NCBI RefSeq assembly: GCF_009728935.1
Contig: NZ_CP034235.1
Span: 1,439,501-1,503,500 of the forward strand
Length of the DNA stretch: 64,000 bases
Reading direction: 5' to 3'
Source of the DNA: Paenibacillus psychroresistens
GTDB lineage: Bacteria; Bacillota; Bacilli; Paenibacillales; NBRC-103111
Shown here one piece after another: positions 7,769-16,447 of this stretch (position 1 is its first letter; every line of letters begins with the position of its first letter). The notes under the pieces are model-generated. The model was given only the letters and a program-made list of their open reading frames with translations, was not told the DNA's origin and did not search any database. A program made the position numbers and the translations under genes.

Positions 7769-9715
7769 ATGGAGTTGAAAAGTATTGAACAGGAAAGCCA
7801 GCTACTAATCCCCAGTATTACACTTAAGAATCAAGTCACACCACCGCAATGGGCATTAACAGAGCGTTTGCTGATTAATCAATTAAATCAAGCAGCGCTA
7901 GAATTCGTAGCTCGTTATACTAGAGCTGACGGAACCTTGATCTGGCGCCAGGATTGGCCTGGGATGGATGGATCGGATGATCCTTATGAAGGCTTTATGA
8001 ATTTAGCATTGCTCTATACCTTAGGCGGCAGCAGTGAATTGCATGAGCTAGCGCGTAAAATCTGGGAAGGCATTACTTGGCAGTGGACGGAGTACGGGCA
8101 GGTTCATCGTGAGTTTGATGCGTATTACGATTGGATGCATCATGGCGAAGGGTATCTATATTTATATTTCCTAGGACTAGCAGGTCCTGCAACCTTGAAG
8201 GATCGTCAACGGGCGGCAAGGTTTGCTGGCATGTATATCGGAGAAGATGAAGAGGCGAAGAATTATGATGCGCAGCTTAAATTGATCCGCTCACCGATTA
8301 CAGGCAGCCGTGGGCCGCAATTTGAGCTGACTGCTGAGGATTGGGTCACACATCGTGGTATTCTAGACAATTATTTAGCGCCTTATGAGGATATTCCAGG
8401 TGTGGATTTTGCCAGTGGCAAATGCGCTTGGTCCAATGATGAGATCTATGCGGATATTGTGCGTTTGATGAATGAGCGAATGACACGCGGCGATGTACCG
8501 CTTAATTTGAACGCGACAGGGCTGGTAACTCATGCGTTTCTCTATTCGGGTGATGATAAATACCGCAGCTGGGTATTGGATTATCTAGCCGTATGGGAAG
8601 AAAGAACCCGACAGAATGGTGGAATCATTCCAGATAATGTCGGCTTATCCGGAGAAATCGGTCAGTATAACGATGGCAAATGGTGGGGCGGTTATTATGG
8701 ATGGCGCTGGCCGCATGGTTTCATGACTATTATTGAGCCGTTGACAAACGCTTGCATGAACGCAGTGCTGTTAACCGGGGACATGGGCCAGCTTGATCTC
8801 GCCAGAAACCAGTTGGATGAGAACTTTGCCTTAGGCAAGGAAGTTAATGGCCAATGGCTGGTACCTTACAAATACTTTGATGCGGGATGGGCCGACTATC
8901 GCCCAGCAGCACCACGTTATCCGGTTTATCTATGGACGGTATCAATGGCTGATGAGGATCTGAACCGAATTGAACGGATTGCGAAGGATCATGATTGGAA
9001 TGAAGTAATCATTCCTACAGTTTCCGGAGGAGATAAAAAAACCGGAAGGGATACCAAGCATTATATTGGCAATACCCAGCCTTGGTTTCAATATATCCGC
9101 GGCTTAAATCCAGATTATCCACAGCAAATACTTGATGCAAATTGTAAGCTCGTTGAACAGCAATTGACCAAAATGCGCTCAGAAGCAGGGGATCCGCATA
9201 ACTGGATTACTTCCTATAATGAAGATGATTTCTCCAGTATTCACGCATGGCAGGAAATGTGCCCTGTTTATATGGAAAGCTTGGTACAGCTAACTCTCGG
9301 CGGCCCAATGCATATTTCTCACGGAGGATTGCAGCATGCGCGCGTTCGATATTATGATGTCGAGGGGAAACGACCTGGATTACCAGAATCGGTTGCTGCT
9401 CTGGTTAAGGAACTCACAGATCGCTCCGTCACTTTAGAGCTAATAAACATCGATTTATTTGCTAAACGCACCCTTATTATCCAAGCGGGTACTTTTGGAG
9501 AGCATCGTTTTGAAGAGGTTCATTTCTTGGATGAAGCAGGAGCTTCTGTTGAAACCAGCATCGTTAACAATAAATGGTTGGTGGTTGAGCTTCCCGCAGG
9601 CACAGGAGCTAGTCTGCAGATAACCATGTCCCGCTATGTAAACTCACCTTCTTACGATTTGCCTTGGGCAGATCAAGAGAAAAATGTGCTTCTTGAGGGC
9701 AGAAAATATGCTTAA
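7769..9715 (+). CDS. Uncharacterised protein, putative (alpha/alpha)-toroid glycan-active enzyme
   Basis: 648 residues with no signal peptide. I do not recognise the family. It is rich in Trp, Tyr and acidic residues and in helical repeats with hairpin spacing, as in six-hairpin glycosidases and polysaccharide lyases. Distinctive motifs are REFDAYYDWMHHGEGY at about residue 115, GGYYGWRWPHGF at about 310 and GGPMHISHGGLQHARVRYYD at about 515. A small beta-rich tail follows from about 555. It overlaps the following GH43 gene by 8 bases, so the two are translationally coupled. A glycan-cleaving or sugar-isomerising role is inferred from context and fold impression only. Confidence 0.85.
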   Translation: MELKSIEQESQLLIPSITLKNQVTPPQWALTERLLINQLNQAALEFVARYTRADGTLIWRQDWPGMDGSDDPYEGFMNLALLYTLGGSSELHELARKIWEGITWQWTEYGQVHREFDAYYDWMHHGEGYLYLYFLGLAGPATLKDRQRAARFAGMYIGEDEEAKNYDAQLKLIRSPITGSRGPQFELTAEDWVTHRGILDNYLAPYEDIPGVDFASGKCAWSNDEIYADIVRLMNERMTRGDVPLNLNATGLVTHAFLYSGDDKYRSWVLDYLAVWEERTRQNGGIIPDNVGLSGEIGQYNDGKWWGGYYGWRWPHGFMTIIEPLTNACMNAVLLTGDMGQLDLARNQLDENFALGKEVNGQWLVPYKYFDAGWADYRPAAPRYPVYLWTVSMADEDLNRIERIAKDHDWNEVIIPTVSGGDKKTGRDTKHYIGNTQPWFQYIRGLNPDYPQQILDANCKLVEQQLTKMRSEAGDPHNWITSYNEDDFSSIHAWQEMCPVYMESLVQLTLGGPMHISHGGLQHARVRYYDVEGKRPGLPESVAALVKELTDRSVTLELINIDLFAKRTLIIQAGTFGEHRFEEVHFLDEAGASVETSIVNNKWLVVELPAGTGASLQITMSRYVNSPSYDLPWADQEKNVLLEGRKYA

Positions 9716-11333
9716 TGAATATGTGAATCCGGTTTTACCGGGTGACTATCCAGATCCCTCTGTTGTCCGAGTGGGCAATGATTATTATTTGGTGACCTCT
9801 ACCTTTCAATATTTTCCTGCAGTGCTCATTCTGCACTCTACGGATTTAGTAAATTGGAAGCCAATTGGCCATGTCATTACACGCAAGGAGCAGCTAGATT
9901 TAACGGGCATTCCGGATTCATATGGTGTGTTCGCTCCAGATATTTCTTATTATGCAGGCAAGTTTTGGGTGGTTGTACCATTTTTTCATGGACAGCCACG
10001 CTGTACGAATCTGTTGTTCGTAGCGGATCGACCTGAAGGTCCTTACGGTGACCCCATCCAGCTCAACCATCATTTTATTGATCCATCGATTTTCAATGAT
10101 CCGGATGGGAGAAGATACCTTGCATATGGCGGCGGATGGTTGCATGAAATGGCGGCAGATGGTTCTCAGCTGATTGGCGAAGCCAAGCAAGTATGGCCGG
10201 GAACCGGAGGAGTAGCACCGGAAGGACCGCATTTAATTAAGCAGAATGATTGGTATTATCTGATTCTGTCAGAAGGTGGAACTTTCTTTGAGCATAAATG
10301 TACGGTCGCCCGCAGTAAATCGATTTGGGGTCCTTATGAAGCCAACCCTAGTAACCCAATTCTTCAACAAACGGATATGAATAAAGTGATTCAAAAAACA
10401 GGCCATGGCAAGCTAGTGCAAAGTTCAGACGGAGCTTGGTGGATGATGCATCTGGGTGGAAGGCCATTAGGTCCTGGAGGGGCAACTCCCTTGGGACGCG
10501 AAACCTTCCTTGCACCAGTGGAATGGAACGAGGACGGTTGGTTTACGGTAGGAGAAGGTGGAAGTCCCGTAGAAAAAATTCAGCTTGCTGCTGATACGCA
10601 ACCACCTACTAAAGAATTGTCGAATGATCTCCACTACGTAGATTTTTTTCAAACCGAATCACTGGATCCAAGCTGGGAATGGGTGAGACATCCGCTGGAA
10701 GCTGGCTATTCGCTAAACAAACAAGGATTGCTTATAAACTGCCTCCCCTATCAGCTGCTTAGCCCACAATCTACCCTTGTGCTGACGCGTAGATGGGAGC
10801 ATCTCGGTTTTCGGACTGCAGCTAAGCTGAGGTTTATGCCAAAAGCTATTGGTGAAGAAGCGGGTATTATGCTCTATCGAGATCTCGATGCGCAGCTATT
10901 ATTGACGATACGCAATGGAATTGGTCAAACCTCAGGCCAGAGCTTTGATGTAACTAGATTGCATGAGCAACAGGAGTATAAAGGACTTTACCTTCAAATT
11001 GATCAAGTTGAAAATGGCATGCGACGAAAGCTATATCAAAAAAACTTGGAGATCAACGTAGAAGATATTGAAGCAACGGCAAGCTTTCTATTGAGCATTC
11101 GCTTAGATGCTGCAACTCAGCTGGTTGGGTTTTCCTTAGCAAAAGAGGATGATAGGGAAGAGGAGCTTCCACTACAGGTTTCGGCTGAGTTCCTCTATCC
11201 AGAAAAAGCACCTACCTGGTTGTGCTTTACTGCTCCAAGGATTGGCATTTTTGCCAGAGGAGTTTATGGGACGGAGCATGGAAAGGCTGTATTTGAGAAT
11301 TTCGAGTATGAGCCTACATTGGTATCTGAATAA
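9708..11333 (+). CDS. GH43-family glycosidase (beta-xylosidase/alpha-L-arabinofuranosidase type)
   Basis: 541 residues. The N-terminal five-bladed propeller has the catalytic aspartate in GDYPDPS, a second aspartate motif in FIDPSIFNDPDG and the general-acid glutamate in VAPEGPHL. The C-terminal 200 residues (from about WEWVRHPLEAGYSL) form the beta-sandwich accessory domain common in two-domain GH43 enzymes. No signal peptide is present, so it acts on imported oligosaccharides. ATG 9708 overlaps the end of the previous gene and has GAGGG upstream; a longer start at 9684 is unlikely. Exact sugar specificity cannot be told. Confidence 0.93.
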   Translation: MLNEYVNPVLPGDYPDPSVVRVGNDYYLVTSTFQYFPAVLILHSTDLVNWKPIGHVITRKEQLDLTGIPDSYGVFAPDISYYAGKFWVVVPFFHGQPRCTNLLFVADRPEGPYGDPIQLNHHFIDPSIFNDPDGRRYLAYGGGWLHEMAADGSQLIGEAKQVWPGTGGVAPEGPHLIKQNDWYYLILSEGGTFFEHKCTVARSKSIWGPYEANPSNPILQQTDMNKVIQKTGHGKLVQSSDGAWWMMHLGGRPLGPGGATPLGRETFLAPVEWNEDGWFTVGEGGSPVEKIQLAADTQPPTKELSNDLHYVDFFQTESLDPSWEWVRHPLEAGYSLNKQGLLINCLPYQLLSPQSTLVLTRRWEHLGFRTAAKLRFMPKAIGEEAGIMLYRDLDAQLLLTIRNGIGQTSGQSFDVTRLHEQQEYKGLYLQIDQVENGMRRKLYQKNLEINVEDIEATASFLLSIRLDAATQLVGFSLAKEDDREEELPLQVSAEFLYPEKAPTWLCFTAPRIGIFARGVYGTEHGKAVFENFEYEPTLVSE

Positions 11334-11348
11334 AGGGAGTAGATTGTA

Positions 11349-11675
11349 ATGATAACCATGAAGCTTAGGGTGGCTACGCTGCATCCGGATAAAATTGATG
11401 AGTACGAACGGTTGCATAATGAAATTCCTGAAATGAACATTAAACATATTAGAGAAGCAGGTTATGCAAAGCTGCAAATTTTCCGTCAAGGCTTACAGCT
11501 TATGATGTACCTCGAATGGGATTCGACAACGGAAATACCTGATCGATTTGTCGATGAAGAGGTAGAAGCAGCATGGCATCGGCTGACAGAACCTTGTTTT
11601 TCGAGAACATGGGAAGAAGTTCCGATGATATTCAGTTTGGATCAACCAAGGATAAACGGTTATGTCGTCTTTTGA
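11349..11675 (+). CDS. L-rhamnose mutarotase-like protein
   Basis: 108 residues, the normal size of the RhaM family (DUF718), which interconverts alpha and beta anomers of L-rhamnose or L-fucose. Recognisable features are the N-terminal strand MKLRVATLHPDKIDEYERLHNEIP, the conserved MMYLEWD strand and a C-terminal Trp/Glu-rich segment. It begins 15 bases after the GH43 gene behind GGGAG. It supports an L-sugar as the product of the upstream hydrolases. A short hairpin (GTCGTC / GACGGC) spans its stop codon. Confidence 0.9.
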   Translation: MITMKLRVATLHPDKIDEYERLHNEIPEMNIKHIREAGYAKLQIFRQGLQLMMYLEWDSTTEIPDRFVDEEVEAAWHRLTEPCFSRTWEEVPMIFSLDQPRINGYVVF

Positions 11676-11687
11676 GACGGCGTTTGT
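11664..11687 (+). terminator. Weak hairpin at the end of the mutarotase gene
   Basis: Stem GTCGTC / GACGGC (one G-U pair) with loop TTTTGA, followed by GTTTGTCC. The stop codon TGA lies in the loop. The U-tract is poor, so it may only attenuate read-through. Confidence 0.35.
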
Positions 11688-11856
11688 CCGGGAATTTAAG
11701 ATCTGTATATAGGTGAAACTTATACTGTCTTATAATTCAAGATAAATCTTAGTTTTGTGCTAATCCTCGTGTGAAAAATTGTATTCATCGTTGGCTATTT
11801 TTCTTATAATGGAAGAAATAGCTGAGGCTAAATAAGCCTGTATAGGAGAACTCAGA

Positions 11857-12186
11857 ATGGCACATGAAATAATCGAAGGCGCAGATAGCTTGGTTATGAA
11901 TGAGAAAGACGATGTCGCAACCGTTTTGCGCGATATGACTGTTGGTGAATCGATGCGTTATCGTAAAGGTGAAAGCTTAGAAACACTTGTTCTGTTGAAT
12001 CCGATTGCATTTGGACATAAAGTAGCGATAACACCAATTAAACAAGGTGCTGATGTGTATAAGTACGGTGATGTAATTGGTAGAGCTTCACAGAATATAG
12101 AGCCAGGCGAGCATGTTCATGTGCATAATATTGAGGGCGTACGCGGCCGTGGCGATCTTGCACATAAAAACAAAGGAGCCCAATAA
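11857..12186 (+). CDS. UxaA-family dehydratase, small (SAF-domain) subunit
   Basis: 109 residues consisting of one SAF domain (HKVAITPIKQGADVYKYGDVIG; GEHVHVHNIEGVRGRGDL), equivalent to the N-terminal part of altronate/galactarate dehydratases. In this branch it is a separate polypeptide. It ends 2 bases before the large subunit, so the pair is co-translated. A promoter-like TATAAT is found at 11805. Function inferred: dehydration of a sugar acid formed by the upstream L-aldose dehydrogenase. Confidence 0.9.
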   Translation: MAHEIIEGADSLVMNEKDDVATVLRDMTVGESMRYRKGESLETLVLLNPIAFGHKVAITPIKQGADVYKYGDVIGRASQNIEPGEHVHVHNIEGVRGRGDLAHKNKGAQ

Positions 12187-12187
12187 T

Positions 12188-13348
12188 ATGACAATGATCA
12201 TGGGTTATGAACGAGCCAACGGTGATATCGGAATCCGCAACCATTTGATTATTATCCCAACGGTTATCTGTGCCAATCATGTCAGCAACCGGATTGCCCA
12301 AATGACTCCAGGCGCAATAGTTGTGCCTCATCAGCATGGCTGCAGTCAGATTGGCGATGATATTGTTAGAACCTTCGATGTATTGGCGGGTACTGGGAAG
12401 AATCCTAATGTCGGCGGCGTACTAATTGTTAGCTTAGGCTGCGAGGGCATTGACTTGGAAGCATTAGCGGCAGCTATTAAAGTAACCGGCAAGTCAGTCG
12501 AATATTTTGATATCCAAACGGTTGGCGGTTCAATTAAATCGATCCAGCATGGAACGGAAATTGCCAAAAGAATGCTAGCAGACCTGGAGCATCAAGCGAA
12601 AGTTCCAGTTCCGCTAAACAAGCTTAAGGTTGCTGTTAAATGTGGCGGGTCTGACGCAACATCCGGTTTAGCATCGAATCCTGCTTTAGGTGTGGCTGCT
12701 GATAAAATGATTCATGCAGGCGGAAGTATTGTAATTGGCGAGACTACTGAAATTATCGGTGCAGAGCATATTCTGGCTGAACGCTGCATAACGCCGGAAA
12801 CGAGTGACAAACTATACCACATTGTAGATCGCTTTGAAAAAGAGATTGAACGGATCGGCGCTGATATGCGTGGAGGCAACCCAAGTCCGGGTAATATTGC
12901 TGGGGGGCTTTCCACTATTGAAGAAAAATCATTAGGCTGCATCAGCAAATGCGGCACAGAGACGATTAATGGCGTTATTGAATATGCAGAGGATATTCCA
13001 GAGCATGGGTTATATTTTATGGACTCGCCAGGTAATGATATTGAATGTGTTTCCGGAATGGCAGCAGGCGGTGTGCATATCGTTTGTTTCACGACAGGCC
13101 GTGGGACTCCAACAGGCTCGGCAGTAGTTCCTGTAATTAAAATTACAGGCAACAAACTAACTTTTACCCGTATGGAAGACAATATGGACGTGGATGTAAG
13201 CGACATGCTTGCAGGCACATTAAGCCTTGAGCAAGCAGGAGAATCGATTTGGCAGGAAATTCTCGAGGTGGCTGAAGGCAAGCTGACCAAAGCTGAGATT
13301 CTCGGCCATCAAGAATTTAGTATTAATCGGATTGGCCCAAGCTTATAA
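12188..13348 (+). CDS. UxaA-family sugar-acid dehydratase, large subunit
   Basis: 386 residues covering the catalytic C-terminal part of the altronate/galactarate dehydratase family. Conserved features are GIRNHLIIIPTVICANHV at the N-terminus, HQHGCSQIGDD, SLGCEGID, KCGGSDATSG and LGCISKCGTETI, whose cysteines are the likely Fe-S or metal ligands, and FTTGRGTPTGSAVVPVIKI. ATG 12188 follows AAAGGAG; a longer frame starting at 12113 would overlap the small subunit. Altronate, galactonate, fuconate or sulfolactate are all handled in this superfamily, and the neighbours favour an L-hexonate. Confidence 0.9.
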   Translation: MTMIMGYERANGDIGIRNHLIIIPTVICANHVSNRIAQMTPGAIVVPHQHGCSQIGDDIVRTFDVLAGTGKNPNVGGVLIVSLGCEGIDLEALAAAIKVTGKSVEYFDIQTVGGSIKSIQHGTEIAKRMLADLEHQAKVPVPLNKLKVAVKCGGSDATSGLASNPALGVAADKMIHAGGSIVIGETTEIIGAEHILAERCITPETSDKLYHIVDRFEKEIERIGADMRGGNPSPGNIAGGLSTIEEKSLGCISKCGTETINGVIEYAEDIPEHGLYFMDSPGNDIECVSGMAAGGVHIVCFTTGRGTPTGSAVVPVIKITGNKLTFTRMEDNMDVDVSDMLAGTLSLEQAGESIWQEILEVAEGKLTKAEILGHQEFSINRIGPSL

Positions 13349-13389
13349 TATAGAAAGAAATTTTTTCATTTATAGAATGGGGTATCGAA

Positions 13390-14220
13390 ATGAAACACAG
13401 CGATAAGACCTTTTGGAAGCAGTATATTGCTAACCTTCAGGTTGATTTGGCTCACGCAGCTTACACTAAAGTGGAACGTATTTGGGAGGACTTAGACTAT
13501 ACTCCAATTCTTAATAAATTTTACTATATAATCGAGGGAGAAGGTTTTCTGACCATCGATGGTCAAACCTATTATCCGAAGCCCAATGAGCTTTATCTAT
13601 TGCCTGCAGATGGGGTTCAATCCTATGGAACTATCAATGACGATACATTTGGCAAGTATTGGTGCCATTTTACGGCTAAGATTGGCGAGCTTAATTTATT
13701 TCAAGCTTTGGAGACCTCGCGGTTTATTCGGATTGAGCAACCAGAGCAATGGAGAAATAAATTTGAGCGGCTCATCGATTATTCCAACAGTGATAAGTTA
13801 ACTTCAAGAATTCATACCAATTCGGTGCTTCTAGAAATTATTGCTGACTACATTGAGAGCTGCGATAAAGTTAAGTTTAACCTGAAAGCAACACCGGCTT
13901 TTGAGAAGATGAATGTTGTGCTGCAGTACATTGAGGCCCATTTAACGGATAACTTAACAGTAGAAGAGCTCGCGCAAATTGCTCATTTTCATCCGAATTA
14001 TTTTATTCAGCTGTTTAAGAATTTTACAGGGAACTCACCTATTCAATACATCAACCGTGCCAGATTGGAGAAAGCGAAAAACCTGTTAACCATGACAGAG
14101 TTGAATGTTTCCGCCATTGCCGATGCGGTTGGCTTGGAATTTTCTTATTTTTCAAGAATGTTTCGTGAGCATAACGGAGTTTCCCCCACTGCATACCGAG
14201 AATTTATTCCAAAAGATTAA
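13390..14220 (+). CDS. AraC-family transcriptional regulator
   Basis: 276 residues with an N-terminal AraC-binding cupin (FYYIIEGEGFLTIDGQTYYPKPNELYLLPAD) and a canonical C-terminal double HTH (VEELAQIAHFHPNYFIQLFKNFTGNSPIQYI; VSAIADAVGLEFSYFSRMFREHNGVSPTAYRE). The start ATG has GGGG 7 bases upstream. It closes the 6.8-14.2 kb island and probably regulates it together with the divergent AraC at 5817. The germination operon converges on it. Confidence 0.93.
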   Translation: MKHSDKTFWKQYIANLQVDLAHAAYTKVERIWEDLDYTPILNKFYYIIEGEGFLTIDGQTYYPKPNELYLLPADGVQSYGTINDDTFGKYWCHFTAKIGELNLFQALETSRFIRIEQPEQWRNKFERLIDYSNSDKLTSRIHTNSVLLEIIADYIESCDKVKFNLKATPAFEKMNVVLQYIEAHLTDNLTVEELAQIAHFHPNYFIQLFKNFTGNSPIQYINRARLEKAKNLLTMTELNVSAIADAVGLEFSYFSRMFREHNGVSPTAYREFIPKD

Positions 14221-14241
14221 CAGCCCTATATTTAACTGGAT

Positions 14242-15336
14242 TTATTTAATAAGTCCAGTCCCGCGCAATGAAAACTTCATGTCAACTTCGAATTTAACGT
14301 TAGGATATATGCTTTGCCAGTCTTCCCAATCTTGCGTTCTCTTATAGTGGGTGGCTCTATACAGCAAACCAAACCCAAGCGGGTCGATATTGTTCTTTTG
14401 CAGCTTTATTAGCAGTTTATTATATTTAGGGATTTCTTCCTCTTCAATTTGTCGTTCTAATTGACTCCAATTGTCATTATAAATAGGCATGGATGTTTCT
14501 TCCGTAATTCCTTTAATTTTAATTTTCACATGGATAACAGGCGCTTTTTGATTGTTAGTTTCAATAGAATAATGTCTTTTGAATTTTTGCGCGACTATTT
14601 CAATGGGGGTATCACCCATTTTTGATCTGAAGTTGTAAGGTGGAGCGTTCTCAAGCAGTTCCATGAAAAGAAGAGATTCATCGGGATTTAAAATCAGTTT
14701 TACTTTTTCTTTGTCTAGTAAAGCAGCTTTGTTCATGATGTAAACTTCTGAGCCAACTTCGATGACAGGCAAATAAGGATCCATACCTAACTCGGTTGTT
14801 CGACGATAAAAATCAAACAAATATTCTGTTAATCCTAAAGCCTTCTGCGATCCTGATTCACCAAAGCTCAAGATTAACGCATTCCCGGGATAACGCTCTG
14901 ATTTGGGTTTTAATTTCAATACGCTCTCGGCACTTGGTCTTCCCAAGGCTAAGTACCCTTCCATTTGGAAATCCCTTTTTCGCGATAACCAGTCTAATGA
15001 TTCCTTTATACTTTCATAAGCTAAACCTTCACCAAGCATATATATTTTCGTTTGGCCAAAATCAAGCTCCTTATCGAGCTTTGCAGCAATTAATCTTACC
15101 GCACCAGAGATAGTTTCGGAATCTTGGGAAAAAATTTGGGTGTTGTCTTTTCCAGGATCTATTTTTTGAATAGGTAAGGCAACCTTCAAGGTGACTCGAT
15201 AGGGCATATCCTCCTTATTGGATTTATCAATGCCAATGGCGAACACGAAGCTTCGATTATCTATATCCTTGAAGGCGCAGCCTGCTATTAAAAGCAACAA
15301 GCTGCAAATGCCTAATGCAATAATGGCTCTTATCAT
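14242..15336 (-). CDS. Ger(x)C-family spore germination lipoprotein
   Basis: 364 residues, the C subunit of a GerA-type germinant receptor. A lipobox LIAGC at residues 16-20 predicts lipid attachment to the spore inner membrane. The N-terminal strand IDNRSFVFAIGIDKS and the C-terminal DPLGFGLLYRATHYKRTQDWEDWQS are family hallmarks. Its start overlaps the stop of the B subunit by 4 bases (ATGA). It is the last gene of the A-B-C operon. Confidence 0.94.
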   Translation of the reverse strand: MIRAIIALGICSLLLLIAGCAFKDIDNRSFVFAIGIDKSNKEDMPYRVTLKVALPIQKIDPGKDNTQIFSQDSETISGAVRLIAAKLDKELDFGQTKIYMLGEGLAYESIKESLDWLSRKRDFQMEGYLALGRPSAESVLKLKPKSERYPGNALILSFGESGSQKALGLTEYLFDFYRRTTELGMDPYLPVIEVGSEVYIMNKAALLDKEKVKLILNPDESLLFMELLENAPPYNFRSKMGDTPIEIVAQKFKRHYSIETNNQKAPVIHVKIKIKGITEETSMPIYNDNWSQLERQIEEEEIPKYNKLLIKLQKNNIDPLGFGLLYRATHYKRTQDWEDWQSIYPNVKFEVDMKFSLRGTGLIK

Positions 15337-16430
15337 GGACGACGACCTTTCCGGAAAGCTAAAAAGGAGACTGTAGCAACAAGGAGGAATTCTGTAACGA
15401 AACGAAATTCTAGCCAGTAAATTGATTTTTCCATGATACTTTTTTCGGTGAATATGTAGAAATACAGTCCCGTCAAAATAGCGATAAAGCTAAGAACAAC
15501 CCACTTAAATATCTGAGCTTTGCGATTGCTGCTTAACATTTTCTGAGAAAAGCAGCCCTGCAGCAGTTCGATTCCAACATGCATGGTAATCATGGAATAC
15601 ATCAAAGCAAACATCAGAAATACTAATAAGAAAACAAAAATAGCTCGTTCAAATAGCCCGAGTTCAAATCGAATAGAATCAATCGTGGAAATACCCGGAT
15701 TAACAAAATCCTCGACGCCCATAGTTCCCAAAAAACCGATTGGCATGAAAAAATTCATCGCTAATGTATGTAAACCTAATAAAATAACTAGTGCTATGAA
15801 CCACCCTTTCATTTTACTGGGGATCGTTCGATTAAATATAGTAAGCCCAACAAAGCCTGAAAATGTACTCGAAGCTTCTGTGATATTACTCCATTTAGGA
15901 GCTATAAAAACGTAATCTCGCATTTCCTTAATCGCATTCCACTCTACGCCTGGGCTGAATAGTAATTTAAAAAATAAGAAATAAAACACAGGAGTGCAAA
16001 TAACAAGTGTGATTTCTAATGTGCTTAAAACCGTTTTGCTGGATCTCGAGGCACCCCAGGCCACAACTAGAAAGAATAAAACGAAGATTGAAGTTAGCTG
16101 TAAATTAGGCAAAAGAAAGCGATTAATAATAGCAGATAGACCACCAAGAATAAGGCAGCCCTCGGATAAAAGCAAAATTGAAAAAATACATAATAAACAA
16201 GCGGATATCCACTTAGGAAAATATTGAGCTAATATCTCAGGTAATCCTTGATTAGGGAATCGTTCTAATGATTTGCTAAAAATAATAAGGAATAGGGTTC
16301 CTATTACAGCGCTTATTAGCATCGCTGCAATACTGCCATTAAAACGGTCGTCCAATAAATGGCGATTCACAAAAAGCAAACCAATCGTCAAAATACTTTC
16401 CCATAGTATATAGAAAACATAACGGTTCAT
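15333..16430 (-). CDS. GerAB/GerKB-type spore germination permease
   Basis: 365 residues with about ten hydrophobic segments, an APC-superfamily transporter fold that forms the B subunit and ligand-binding part of a germinant receptor. Family features include ERFPNQGLPEILAQYFPKW near residue 55 and a long final hydrophobic pair. ATG 16430 has GGAAGGA upstream. It lies 17 bases after the A subunit and overlaps the C subunit by 4 bases. The germinant is not predictable from sequence. Confidence 0.93.
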   Translation of the reverse strand: MNRYVFYILWESILTIGLLFVNRHLLDDRFNGSIAAMLISAVIGTLFLIIFSKSLERFPNQGLPEILAQYFPKWISACLLCIFSILLLSEGCLILGGLSAIINRFLLPNLQLTSIFVLFFLVVAWGASRSSKTVLSTLEITLVICTPVFYFLFFKLLFSPGVEWNAIKEMRDYVFIAPKWSNITEASSTFSGFVGLTIFNRTIPSKMKGWFIALVILLGLHTLAMNFFMPIGFLGTMGVEDFVNPGISTIDSIRFELGLFERAIFVFLLVFLMFALMYSMITMHVGIELLQGCFSQKMLSSNRKAQIFKWVVLSFIAILTGLYFYIFTEKSIMEKSIYWLEFRFVTEFLLVATVSFLAFRKGRRP

Positions 16431-16447
16431 ATATGGAATCCTTCCAC

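Noticed and set aside
12712..13290. 192-codon open frame on the minus strand inside the UxaA large subunit
   Set aside because: Antisense to a clear conserved gene. The protein is Ser/Pro/Ile-rich without domain features and has no ribosome binding site.
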